Assembly: GCF_030269445.1 (NCBI RefSeq)
Contig: NZ_BSTJ01000003.1
Location: 558,001 to 622,000 of the forward strand
Reading direction: 5' to 3'
DNA: 64,000 bases
Source: Actinoallomurus iriomotensis
GTDB taxonomy: Bacteria; Actinomycetota; Actinomycetes; Streptosporangiales; Streptosporangiaceae
Each line of letters opens with the position of its first letter. Within the stretch, counting starts at the first letter, position 1. A program made the translations under genes and the position numbers. Of the stretch, positions 52,381 through 59,750 are shown piece after piece. A model generated the notes under the pieces. It did no database searches and had not been told where the DNA came from. It saw only the letters and a program-made list of their open reading frames with translations.

Positions 52381-53549
52381 GACGGGACTCCGGCCGCCAT
52401 GTGGACGGGCAGCGAGATGCGGACCCGCAGGCCGCCCTCGGGACGAGCGCGCAGGTCCAGCTCGCCGCCGTGCGCGGCGGCGATGGACGCCACGATCGAG
52501 AGCCCGAGGCCGGACCCGCTGCCGGTACGGTCGGCGCCGAGCCGCCGGAACGGCTGGGCCAGCTCCGCGACCTGCCGCGCGTCCAGAACCGGTCCGCCGG
52601 TGTCGACGACCAGGTGTGCCGTCGCGCCGTCGGCCTCGGTGGCGACGCGGATCCAGCCTCCGTCGTGGTTGTGCGCGATCGCGTTGTCGATGACGTTGTC
52701 GACCATCCGGCGCAGGAGCGTACGGCTGCCGCGCAGCGGTACGTCGTCCCGGCCCGCGGTCTCGTGCACGGTCAGGCCCTTGGCGGCGATGTCGGCGGCG
52801 CGGGCCGCCAGCGCCTCGGACACGACGGGGCCCAGCGAGAGCGTCGTGTGGTCGGGCAGATCTCCGTGCTGGGTGCGGGCCAGGACGAGGAACCCCTCCA
52901 GCAGCCGGTCGACCTGGTCGAGCTCGGTGCGCAGCCGGCCGGCCAGCGCGGTCGTCTGTGCCGGAACCGGCTCCGGCTTGGCCACCGCCACGTCCAGCGA
53001 CGCCCGCATGGTGGCCAGCGGCGTGCGGAGTTCGTGGGAGGCGTCGGCGACGAACCGGCGCTGGGCGGCGAAGGCGCCCTCCAGCCGTTCCAGCAGTTCG
53101 TCGATGGTGTCGGCGAGGTCCTTCACCTCGTCGGCCGGGCCGGGCGCGGCCAGCCGTTCGTGGAGGTTCTCCGCGGTGATCCGCCGGGTCGCCGCCGTCA
53201 CCGTACGGAGCGGGCGCAGCACCCGGCCCGCGACGAGACGGCCCAGCACGACCGACGCCACCGCCATGACGCCCAGCGCGATCAACGACGCCGTCAGGAG
53301 CTGACGCGACTGGGCCGCGTGCACCTGGGCCAGCTGGTCCTGCAGCTGGTGGATGCGCGTCTGGGATTCGGCGGTCCACCCGCTCGCCGGCGGTCCGGCG
53401 GGCGCGGCCTCACTCGTCCGCGTTCCTCCGGAGACCATGACGGCGACGATGGCCAGCAGCCCGACCCCCGACAGCAGGAACACGGCACCGTACAAGGCGG
53501 TGAAGCGCGACCGCACGGTACGGCGCGACAGTCCCAACCGCATTCTCAT
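52377..53549 (-). CDS. Sensor histidine kinase
   Basis: The 390-residue protein has a first membrane helix (AVFLLSGVGLLAIVAVMVSG), a short extracellular sensor of about 40 residues, a second helix (LIALGVMAVASVVLGRLVAG), a HAMP domain, the H-box FVADASHELRTPLATMRASL with His172, and an HATPase domain (DNVIDNAIAHNHDGGWI; GSGSGLGLSIVASIAAAHGG). Order is kinase then regulator, unlike the commoner regulator-first order. A 153-base gap separates it from the divergent ABC operon it likely senses for or regulates. Confidence 0.94.
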   Translation of the reverse strand: MRMRLGLSRRTVRSRFTALYGAVFLLSGVGLLAIVAVMVSGGTRTSEAAPAGPPASGWTAESQTRIHQLQDQLAQVHAAQSRQLLTASLIALGVMAVASVVLGRLVAGRVLRPLRTVTAATRRITAENLHERLAAPGPADEVKDLADTIDELLERLEGAFAAQRRFVADASHELRTPLATMRASLDVAVAKPEPVPAQTTALAGRLRTELDQVDRLLEGFLVLARTQHGDLPDHTTLSLGPVVSEALAARAADIAAKGLTVHETAGRDDVPLRGSRTLLRRMVDNVIDNAIAHNHDGGWIRVATEADGATAHLVVDTGGPVLDARQVAELAQPFRRLGADRTGSGSGLGLSIVASIAAAHGGELDLRARPEGGLRVRISLPVHMAAGVPS

Positions 53550-53702
53550 CGGCCCTCCCCCACGGATGAACAGGCGCGCAGTCCAGGATGCCCGGAGTGA
53601 CCTAACAACGGGATGACGGCCTGCGTTCGGCCGATGTTATGGCGGCCGGTGCATCGTTCGGGACCGCCCCGCAGAGCCGAGCGAAGAAGGACACGTCACG
53701 AC

Positions 53703-54641
53703 ATGAGCACCGCAGCGGCCATCGAGGTCATCGGGCTACGAAAACGCTTCGGCACGGCCGTCGCGCTGGACGGGATGTCCTTCGCCGTGACGACGGGGCG
53801 GGTCACCGGCTTCGTCGGGCCGAACGGAGCGGGAAAGTCGACCACCATGCGGGTGGTCCTCGGCCTGGACGCGGCCGACGAGGGTCAGGCGCTGATCGGC
53901 GGGCGGCCGTACGCGAGCCTGCGCCGTCCGCTGAGCCGGGTCGGGGCGCTCCTGGACGCCGGGGCGCTGCAGCCGAGCCGCAGCGCCCGCAACCATCTCC
54001 TGTGGCTGGCCCATTCCCAGGGGCTGACCGCCGAACGGGTCGACGAGGTGGTCGAGCAGGTCGGGCTGCGGCCCGTGATCCGCCGGAAGGCGGGCGGCTA
54101 CTCCCTGGGCATGCGGCAGCGGCTCGGCATCGCCGCGGCGCTGCTCGGCGACCCGCCGGTGCTCATGCTCGATGAGCCGTTCAACGGCCTGGACCCCGAG
54201 GGCATCGTGTGGATCCGCGGTTTCCTGCGGTCGCTGGCCGCCGAGGGGCGCGCCGTCCTGGTGTCCAGCCACCTGATGAGCGAGCTGCAGGACACCGCCG
54301 ACCACCTGGTGGTCGTCGGCCGCGGCAGGGTCATCGCCGACGCCGGCGTGGCGGAGCTGCTGGCCTCCACCGCCCGGGGCCGGGTGACGCTGCGCACCAC
54401 GGCGAGCCCGGATGCGGCGACCGTGCTGACACGCGAGGGCGCCACCGTCACCCCCTCCGGCTGGGACACGCTGACCGTGTCCGGGCTGGCGGCGGAGCGG
54501 GTCGTGGCCCTCCTCAACGCGCGAGCGGTGCCGTTCTCCGAGGTGGCGCCGCATCGCGCGACGCTGGAGGAGGCCTACCTGGAGCTCACCCGCGACGCGG
54601 TCCAGTTCCGCGCCGCCGCCGTACGGGGGGAGGCCCGATGA
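53703..54641 (+). CDS. ABC transporter ATP-binding protein
   Basis: The 312-residue ATPase has Walker A (GPNGAGKSTTMRVVLGLDAA), the signature motif (YSLGMRQRLGIAAALLGDPP), Walker B (VLMLDEPFNGLDPEG) and an H-loop (VLVSSHLMSELQDTAD). It belongs to the DrrA/BcrA-like ABC-2 group. A C-terminal extension of about 90 residues (TLRTTASPDAATVLTREGAT...) is typical. The stop overlaps the next gene start by ATGA. The system may export a peptide or drug, or adjust the membrane, under the divergent two-component system. Confidence 0.94.
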   Translation: MSTAAAIEVIGLRKRFGTAVALDGMSFAVTTGRVTGFVGPNGAGKSTTMRVVLGLDAADEGQALIGGRPYASLRRPLSRVGALLDAGALQPSRSARNHLLWLAHSQGLTAERVDEVVEQVGLRPVIRRKAGGYSLGMRQRLGIAAALLGDPPVLMLDEPFNGLDPEGIVWIRGFLRSLAAEGRAVLVSSHLMSELQDTADHLVVVGRGRVIADAGVAELLASTARGRVTLRTTASPDAATVLTREGATVTPSGWDTLTVSGLAAERVVALLNARAVPFSEVAPHRATLEEAYLELTRDAVQFRAAAVRGEAR

Positions 54642-56209
54642 CCGGCACCCTCGCACCGAGCCGGCCGGGCGTGCGGACCGGCTTCGGCCGGCTGGTGCAC
54701 GCGGAGTGGACCAAGTTCCGTACGGTCCGCGGCTGGGTGATCGCCATGGTGGCCGTGGCCCTGGTGACCGTACTGCTCGGGCTGTTCTCCGCGCAGGGCA
54801 GCCATTCCTCGTGCGGCAGCGGTCCGGTCGAGACCGCCTGCCCCGCCGTTCCGGTGGGGCCGGGCGGCGAGGCCGTGAACGACCACTTCTTCTTCGTCCA
54901 CCGGTCGCTCACCGGAGACGGCGCCATCACCGTACGGCTGACCTCGCTGACCGGCATCATCACCTATCCCCCACCGAACCACGACGAGATCGTCCCCGGC
55001 GTCGTGCCGTGGGCGAAGGCCGGAGTCATCATCAAGGACGGCACCCGGCCGGGCTCGGCCTACGCGGCGCTGGTGCTCACCGGCAGGCACGGGGTGCGGA
55101 TGCAGCACGACTTCACCGGGGACACGGCGGGCCGCCCGGGCGGCGCCTCCGCGGCGTCCCCTCGCTGGCTGCGGCTGACCCGCTCCGGCGACACGCTCAC
55201 CGGCCACGAATCGCCCGACGGCACGCACTGGACCGAGGTGGGCACGGCGCACCTGGCCGGGCTGCCGGCCACGGCGCAGGTCGGGCTCCTCGTCACCTCC
55301 CCCGGTGACCTCACGGTGAAGCAGGGCGCTCTCGGCGGCAGCATCGAACAGAGTCGTTTCACCCAGGCCACCGGCGTGTTCGACCATGTGGAGGTGCGGG
55401 GCGACACGTCCGGCGGCGCATGGAGCCACGGGGAGGTGGGAGCCACCGGCACGCAGACCGACTGGGAGAAGTACCACCGTCCGGCCGGGGTCGAGAGGTC
55501 CGGCGGCACGTTCACCGTCAGCGGGAGCGGTGACATCGCGCCGCGCGGCTCGGGGGAGGGCATACGGATCGAGAACACCCTCACCGGGGCGTTCGCCGGG
55601 ATGATCCTGCTGGTGATCGTGGCGGTGCTGTTCGTCACGGCCGAGTACCGGCGGGGCCTGATCCGCACCACCCTGCTCGCCGAACCACGGCGTGGCCGCG
55701 TGCTGGGCGCGAAGGCCGTCGTGATCGGCCTGGTCACCTTCGTCACCGGCCTGATCGCCGCCGTGGTCGCCGTACCGGTGTGCACGCACATCCTCCGCGC
55801 CAACGGCAACTACGTCCTGCCGGTCTCCTGGCTCACCGAGCTCCGGCTGATGGCCGGCACCGCGGCGCTGCTCGCCGTCGCCGCCGTCTTCGCCCTGGCC
55901 CTCGGCGCGCTGTTCCGGCGCGGCGTCGCGGCGGTGACCGCCGCCGTCGTCGTGCTCGTCCTGCCCCACGTCCTGGCGACCGCCTCGGTCCTGCCCGAAG
56001 GCGCGGCGCAGTGGCTGCTGCGGCTCACGCCGGCCGCCGCGTTCGCGATCCAGCAGAGCATCCCGGCGTACCCCCAGGTGACGGGCCACTACGTGCCGCA
56101 GGACGGCTACTATCCGCTGCCGCCGTGGGCCGGCCTCGCCGTGTTCTGCGGCTATGCCGCGCTCGCCCTCGGCCTGGCCGTCGTCCGGTTGCGCCGGAGG
56201 GACGCATGA
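54638..56209 (+). CDS. ABC-2 permease with a large extracellular DUF1349-like domain
   Basis: The 523-residue permease begins with a cytoplasmic segment (FGRLVHAEWTKFRTVRGW) and TM1 (VIAMVAVALVTVLLGLFSAQ). Residues about 50-315 are extracellular and beta-rich: AKAGVIIKDGTRPGSAYAAL, GRHGVRMQHDFTG, RWLRLTRSGDTLTGHESPDG, then VGLLVTSPGDLTV. That is the pattern of a DUF1349/concanavalin-like carbohydrate-binding sandwich. TM2 (AGMILLVIVAVLFVTAEYRR) and four more helices form the ABC-2 membrane domain. An extracytoplasmic binding domain between TM1 and TM2 suggests substrate or cell-wall sensing at the permease itself. Coupled by ATGA overlaps at both ends. Confidence 0.88.
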   Translation: MTGTLAPSRPGVRTGFGRLVHAEWTKFRTVRGWVIAMVAVALVTVLLGLFSAQGSHSSCGSGPVETACPAVPVGPGGEAVNDHFFFVHRSLTGDGAITVRLTSLTGIITYPPPNHDEIVPGVVPWAKAGVIIKDGTRPGSAYAALVLTGRHGVRMQHDFTGDTAGRPGGASAASPRWLRLTRSGDTLTGHESPDGTHWTEVGTAHLAGLPATAQVGLLVTSPGDLTVKQGALGGSIEQSRFTQATGVFDHVEVRGDTSGGAWSHGEVGATGTQTDWEKYHRPAGVERSGGTFTVSGSGDIAPRGSGEGIRIENTLTGAFAGMILLVIVAVLFVTAEYRRGLIRTTLLAEPRRGRVLGAKAVVIGLVTFVTGLIAAVVAVPVCTHILRANGNYVLPVSWLTELRLMAGTAALLAVAAVFALALGALFRRGVAAVTAAVVVLVLPHVLATASVLPEGAAQWLLRLTPAAAFAIQQSIPAYPQVTGHYVPQDGYYPLPPWAGLAVFCGYAALALGLAVVRLRRRDA

Positions 56210-56982
56210 GGCGGCACCTGCATGCGGAGTGGACGAAACTGCGCACCGTGCCGGGCACCGGCTGGCTGCTCCTCGCCGTCGCCGGGCTGACGGTGGCGCT
56301 GAGCGCCCTGGCGGCCGCCGCCGTGACCTGCCCCGCGACGGGCTGCGGCACGGACACCACCAAACTCAGCCTCACCGGAGTCCAGCTGGGGCAGGCGGCC
56401 GTCGCCCTGCTGGCCGTCCTGGGGATCGGCGGCGAGTACGGCACCGGCATGATCCACACCACGCTCACCGCGATGCCGGACCGTACCACCGTCCTCACCG
56501 CGAAGGCGGCCGTGCTCGCCGGCCTGACGATGGCCGCGGGAACCGTCGCGGTCCTCGGGTCCGTACTGGCCGCGCGACTGATCCTGCCCGGCAGCGGCTT
56601 CACCTCGGCGCACGGCCACCCGCTGCCGTCCCTGGCCGATGGGGCGACGCTCCGCGCGGCGGCCGGCTCGGTCCTCTACCTCATGCTGATCGCCCTGCTC
56701 AGCCTCGGCGTCGCCACCGCCGTACGGGACTCGGCGGCCGCCGTCGGCACCGTGCTCGGCCTGCTCTACCTGTTCCCGATCATCGGCCACGTGGTCTCCG
56801 ACCCGCACTGGCAGCGGCGCCTGTGGCAGATCTCGCCGATGAACGCCGGGCTGGCCATCCAGAGCACCACCGAGCTGCGGAGCCTGCCTCTGACCCCGTG
56901 GGCCGGTCTCGGCGTCCTCGCCGCCTGGACCGCCGCGGCCCTCCTGTGCGGCGGGCTCCTCCTGCGGCTGCGCGACGCGTGA
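56206..56982 (+). CDS. ABC-2 transporter permease
   Basis: The 258-residue permease (MRRHLHAEWTKLRTVPGTGW) has about six membrane helices, including LLLAVAGLTVALSALAAAAV, VALLAVLGIGGEYGTGMIHT, LMLIALLSLGVATAVRDSAA and GLGVLAAWTAAALLCGGLLL. The HAEWTK[FL]RTV opening matches the first permease, so the two probably form a heterodimer with the ATPase encoded two genes upstream. It is the last gene of the operon and ends 24 bases before a convergent regulator gene. Confidence 0.92.
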   Translation: MRRHLHAEWTKLRTVPGTGWLLLAVAGLTVALSALAAAAVTCPATGCGTDTTKLSLTGVQLGQAAVALLAVLGIGGEYGTGMIHTTLTAMPDRTTVLTAKAAVLAGLTMAAGTVAVLGSVLAARLILPGSGFTSAHGHPLPSLADGATLRAAAGSVLYLMLIALLSLGVATAVRDSAAAVGTVLGLLYLFPIIGHVVSDPHWQRRLWQISPMNAGLAIQSTTELRSLPLTPWAGLGVLAAWTAAALLCGGLLLRLRDA

Positions 56983-57005
56983 ACGGGCGCCTGTGCCCGA
57001 ACTCT

Positions 57006-57338
57006 CTACGGCAGGTCCTCCCGCCGGTGATCGCCGGCTCGCTCGACGATCAGCCGCAGCGCCTCGACGTGTTCGACGAACCGGTCTCGTCCCTGGCCGG
57101 TCGCCCGCACCGTGGTCTTGGGCACCCGGCCGAGATACGTCCGTCGCTGCTCCGCGTATCCGTCCTTCCTCAGCGTGGCCAGTTGCTTGGACAGGGCGGA
57201 GTCCGACAGGGACACCTCGTCCCGCAGGAAGGCGAAGTCACACCATTCGGCCGCGCACAGGACCGACATGATCGCCAGCCGCGTCGGGTCCGACAACAGG
57301 CGGTCCAGTCCCGGTGTCCCACCCGACGGAGACGTCAT
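57006..57338 (-). CDS. Winged-helix transcriptional regulator (MarR/ArsR-like)
   Basis: The 110-residue protein has LDRLLSDPTRLAIMSVLCAA, then FAFLRDEVSLSDSALSKQLATLRKDGYA, and a wing (EQRRTYLGRVPKTTVRATGQ), matching the small HTH_27/winged-helix repressors that occur beside membrane proteins. The two cysteines (CAAEWC) flank the first helices. The ATG overlaps the stop of the upstream membrane-protein gene (ATGA), so the pair is an operon. It probably represses its own promoter, at the inverted repeat 57851-57903. Confidence 0.88.
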   Translation of the reverse strand: MTSPSGGTPGLDRLLSDPTRLAIMSVLCAAEWCDFAFLRDEVSLSDSALSKQLATLRKDGYAEQRRTYLGRVPKTTVRATGQGRDRFVEHVEALRLIVERAGDHRREDLP

Positions 57339-57838
57339 CGGTTCGTTCGCCGCCGCGAGACCGTGGTCAGCACCTGGCTCAGCCCGAACAGCAGGGTGAA
57401 CCCGGCGCCGTACAGCACCCCGTCCACGGTGTTGGGGTAGTCCCGCAGGCCGACCGTGCCGGCGAGGTCACCGGCGAGACCGGCGCCGTAACGGGAGGCC
57501 AGCCAGGTGCCGACCACCGCCACGACGAGAACCACCCCGAAGACCTGCGGGTCGAACGACTGCCGGCGCTCCACTCCGCGCATCCTGCCCAGCAGCGACG
57601 ACCGGCTCGCGAAGACGGTCACGAGCACGGCGGCCAGCGCGACCAGGACCAGGACGGCGATCAGCTTGGCGCCGCCGAGACCGACGAAGTCGTTGGCCGC
57701 CGTGCCCCCCGCGGTCAGCACGAAGATCGCCGCATAGACCCACCACGGGAGACGGGCCGCCCGCCGGGTCCGCTCCTGGTGGGTGCGGACCATCGCCAAG
57801 GCGTCCGCCGCCTGCCGCTGCTCGTCGTGTTCGTCCAT
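57335..57838 (-). CDS. Small membrane protein co-transcribed with a winged-helix regulator
   Basis: The 167-residue product has a cytoplasmic helical N-terminus (MDEHDEQRQAADALAMVRTH) and four membrane segments (WVYAAIFVLTAGGTAANDFV, LIAVLVLVALAAVLVTVFAS, VFGVVLVVAVVGTWLASRYG, and VLYGAGFTLLFGLSQVLTTV). GAAGGAGG precedes the start. Membrane protein plus small repressor units like this are common in actinobacteria and have no known role. Confidence 0.82.
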   Translation of the reverse strand: MDEHDEQRQAADALAMVRTHQERTRRAARLPWWVYAAIFVLTAGGTAANDFVGLGGAKLIAVLVLVALAAVLVTVFASRSSLLGRMRGVERRQSFDPQVFGVVLVVAVVGTWLASRYGAGLAGDLAGTVGLRDYPNTVDGVLYGAGFTLLFGLSQVLTTVSRRRTNR

Positions 57839-57850
57839 GACCGCCTCCTT

Positions 57851-57903
57851 CGACTACTTTCCCATAAGGAAAACTCACTCCTTTCCGGTTAGGCAAGTAG
57901 TCG
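57851..57903. promoter_or_regulatory. Nested inverted repeats upstream of the membrane protein/regulator operon
   Basis: CGACTACTTTCC (57851-57862) and GGCAAGTAGTCG (57892-57903) are complementary at 11 of 12 positions. Inside lies TTTCC-CATAA-GGAAA (57858-57872). The whole 53-bp block covers the likely promoter and may bind the winged-helix protein. It also reaches the end of the HxlR-Prx gene. Confidence 0.65.
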
Positions 57904-57908
57904 ACGTG

Positions 57909-58790
57909 TCACGTGCCGCTCAGGGCGTCGAGGTGCGCCAAGGCGTCGGCGACGGATCCCGCCGGGTCGGAGATCGGGTACAGGACCGCACGGATCGTGC
58001 GGGCGCGGTCGATGACCAGGCTGAGTCGTTTGAGCCGGTCGACGCCGGCGGTGCGGAAGGTCGGCAGGCGCAGCGCCATGGTCAGCTCCAGGTCCTGGTC
58101 GGACAGCAGCGAGAACGGGATGCGGTGATGGGCGGCGAACTCGTCGAGCTGGTCGGGACGTTGCGTGCTCACCCCCTGGACGGTCGCGCCGCGCTCGGCG
58201 AAGTCGGGTAGCCGGTCGCGGAAGGTGCTCGACTCGAGCGTGCAGCCGGAGGTGCCGGGGATGCTCTCCCAGCCCGGCGGGTGGCCGGGAGTCCGCGGCG
58301 CCCAGGCGCCGGGGAAGCAGTACAGCACCGTCCACTCGGTGTCGGCGACCGGGTCGGTGCGGCCGTTCCGGCGGTCGGCCAGGCGGTGCGGCGGGAGGCG
58401 ACGGCCGACGAGAGCGTGCACGCGCGCCGCTTCGGCCGATCCGGGCTTCGTGGTGGCGGTCAGGGATCCGTCACCGAGCAGGAACCGGTCGCCCCAGTCC
58501 TGCAGCGCGACGAGGACGGGCAGCAGACCACGCCCCTTCTCCGTGAGGTGGTACTCCGAGCGGGGCGGACGGTCGCTGTACGGACGGCGTTCGACCACCT
58601 CGTGCTCGACCAGGGCGTTGAGCCGCTCGGTGAGGACCTTCCGGCTGATGCCGAGCTCGTCGGCCAGGTCGGAGAACCTCGTGATGCCGCCGGCCAGATC
58701 GCGGAGCACCAGCAGCGTCCACCAGTCGCCGACCACGCCGAGAGCCTGCGCGATCGCGCAGTCGCCGTCGGCGACCTCGGGGTAGCGCAT
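57909..58790 (-). CDS. HxlR-type regulator fused to a peroxiredoxin domain
   Basis: The 293-residue protein has an N-terminal HxlR winged helix (CAIAQALGVVGDWWTLLVLR, Cys11 at the conserved sensing position; TRFSDLADELGISRKVLTER; HLTEKGRGLLPVLVALQDWG) ending near residue 105. From about 150 it is an AhpC/TSA-like fold: WTVLYCFPGAWAPRTPG, GTSGCTLESSTFRDRLPDFA, VSTQRPDQLDEFAAHHRIPF and ALRLPTFRTAGVDRLKRLSL. Cys183 matches the peroxidatic position and Cys158 could resolve it. A transcription factor that carries its own peroxide-reactive domain is a plausible direct redox switch. The start at the ATG at 58790 is the one that gives a complete HxlR domain. It is divergent from a methyltransferase across a perfect 27-bp palindrome. 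Confidence 0.85.
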   Translation of the reverse strand: MRYPEVADGDCAIAQALGVVGDWWTLLVLRDLAGGITRFSDLADELGISRKVLTERLNALVEHEVVERRPYSDRPPRSEYHLTEKGRGLLPVLVALQDWGDRFLLGDGSLTATTKPGSAEAARVHALVGRRLPPHRLADRRNGRTDPVADTEWTVLYCFPGAWAPRTPGHPPGWESIPGTSGCTLESSTFRDRLPDFAERGATVQGVSTQRPDQLDEFAAHHRIPFSLLSDQDLELTMALRLPTFRTAGVDRLKRLSLVIDRARTIRAVLYPISDPAGSVADALAHLDALSGT

Positions 58791-58825
58791 CCGCCCCGCC
58801 TTCCGTGGTGAGATCGCCGCCAGTA

Positions 58826-58852
58826 TAGTCAGTTCCGATTCGGAACTGACTA
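58826..58852. promoter_or_regulatory. Perfect 27-bp palindromic operator
   Basis: TAGTCAGTTCCG (58826-58837), spacer ATT, and CGGAACTGACTA (58841-58852) form 12-bp arms with no mismatch. The block lies between the HxlR-peroxiredoxin gene and the methyltransferase gene and is the most symmetric site in the window. Confidence 0.9.
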
Positions 58853-58880
58853 GGAACGCATCGACGGGCAGGAGACCTCC

Positions 58881-59648
58881 GTGAGCCGACCGATCGCCGG
58901 CGACTTCGACTACGAGACCCACGGCACCGGCTACGCCGTGCGGCGGCGCACCGATCCGCGTATCGCCGTCTACGTCCACGCCGCGCTCGGCGACGCGCGA
59001 ACCGTGATCAACGTGGGTGCCGGCGCCGGGTCGTACGAGCCGACGGACCGTCAGGTCACGCCGGTCGAGCCCTCCGCGTCGATGCGTGCGCAGCGGCCCG
59101 CCCACCTGGCCCCCGCGGTCGACGCCGTCGCGGAGGATCTGCCCTTTCCCGACGACGCCTTCGACGCCGCCATGGCCACGGTGACCATCCACCAGTGGTC
59201 CGACACCGACGCCGGCCTGCGCGAGCTGCGCCGCGTCAGCCGCGGACCGGTCGTCATCCTGACCTTCGACGGCGACGCCCTGGACCTCCTGTGGCTGGCG
59301 GAGTACGCGCCCGAGCTGATCGCCGCCGAACGGCGCCGCTACCCGGACATCGAGCACGTACGGCAGGTGCTCGGCGGCACCGCCACCGTCACGCCGATCC
59401 CCATCCCGATCGACTGCGTCGACGGGTTCACCGAGGCCTACTACGCCCGGCCGGAGCGTTTCCTCGACCCGCTCGTCCGGAAGTCGCAGTCCGCCTGGGG
59501 GTTCGTCGACCAGCCGGCGATCGACCGCGCCGTCGAACGGTTGCGGACCGACCTCGCCGACGGCGAGTGGAACCGCCGTCACGGCCACCTGCTCCGGCAG
59601 CCGTCCTTCCTCGGCTCCCTGCGCCTCATCACCGCCCTGCCGGACTGA
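58881..59648 (+). CDS. Class I SAM-dependent methyltransferase
   Basis: The 255-residue protein starts at a GTG at 58881 with AGGAGA upstream. The SAM-binding loop is VINVGAGAGSYEPTDRQVTP, the acidic end of beta-2 is VEPSASM, and the post-motif region is AEDLPFPDDAFDAAMATVTI. It is a methyltransferase_11-like fold. The substrate is unknown. Expression is likely controlled by the divergent HxlR-peroxiredoxin fusion through the 27-bp palindrome. Confidence 0.93.
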   Translation: MSRPIAGDFDYETHGTGYAVRRRTDPRIAVYVHAALGDARTVINVGAGAGSYEPTDRQVTPVEPSASMRAQRPAHLAPAVDAVAEDLPFPDDAFDAAMATVTIHQWSDTDAGLRELRRVSRGPVVILTFDGDALDLLWLAEYAPELIAAERRRYPDIEHVRQVLGGTATVTPIPIPIDCVDGFTEAYYARPERFLDPLVRKSQSAWGFVDQPAIDRAVERLRTDLADGEWNRRHGHLLRQPSFLGSLRLITALPD

Positions 59649-59750
59649 CGTCGCGGCCGGTGACGAGCAGGTCATCCAAATTCCTGCCTTTCAACATCCT
59701 TTGTGGTGGAATATCGGGCAGAAGTTTGATGATCGTTTCGGGGAGTCGCA

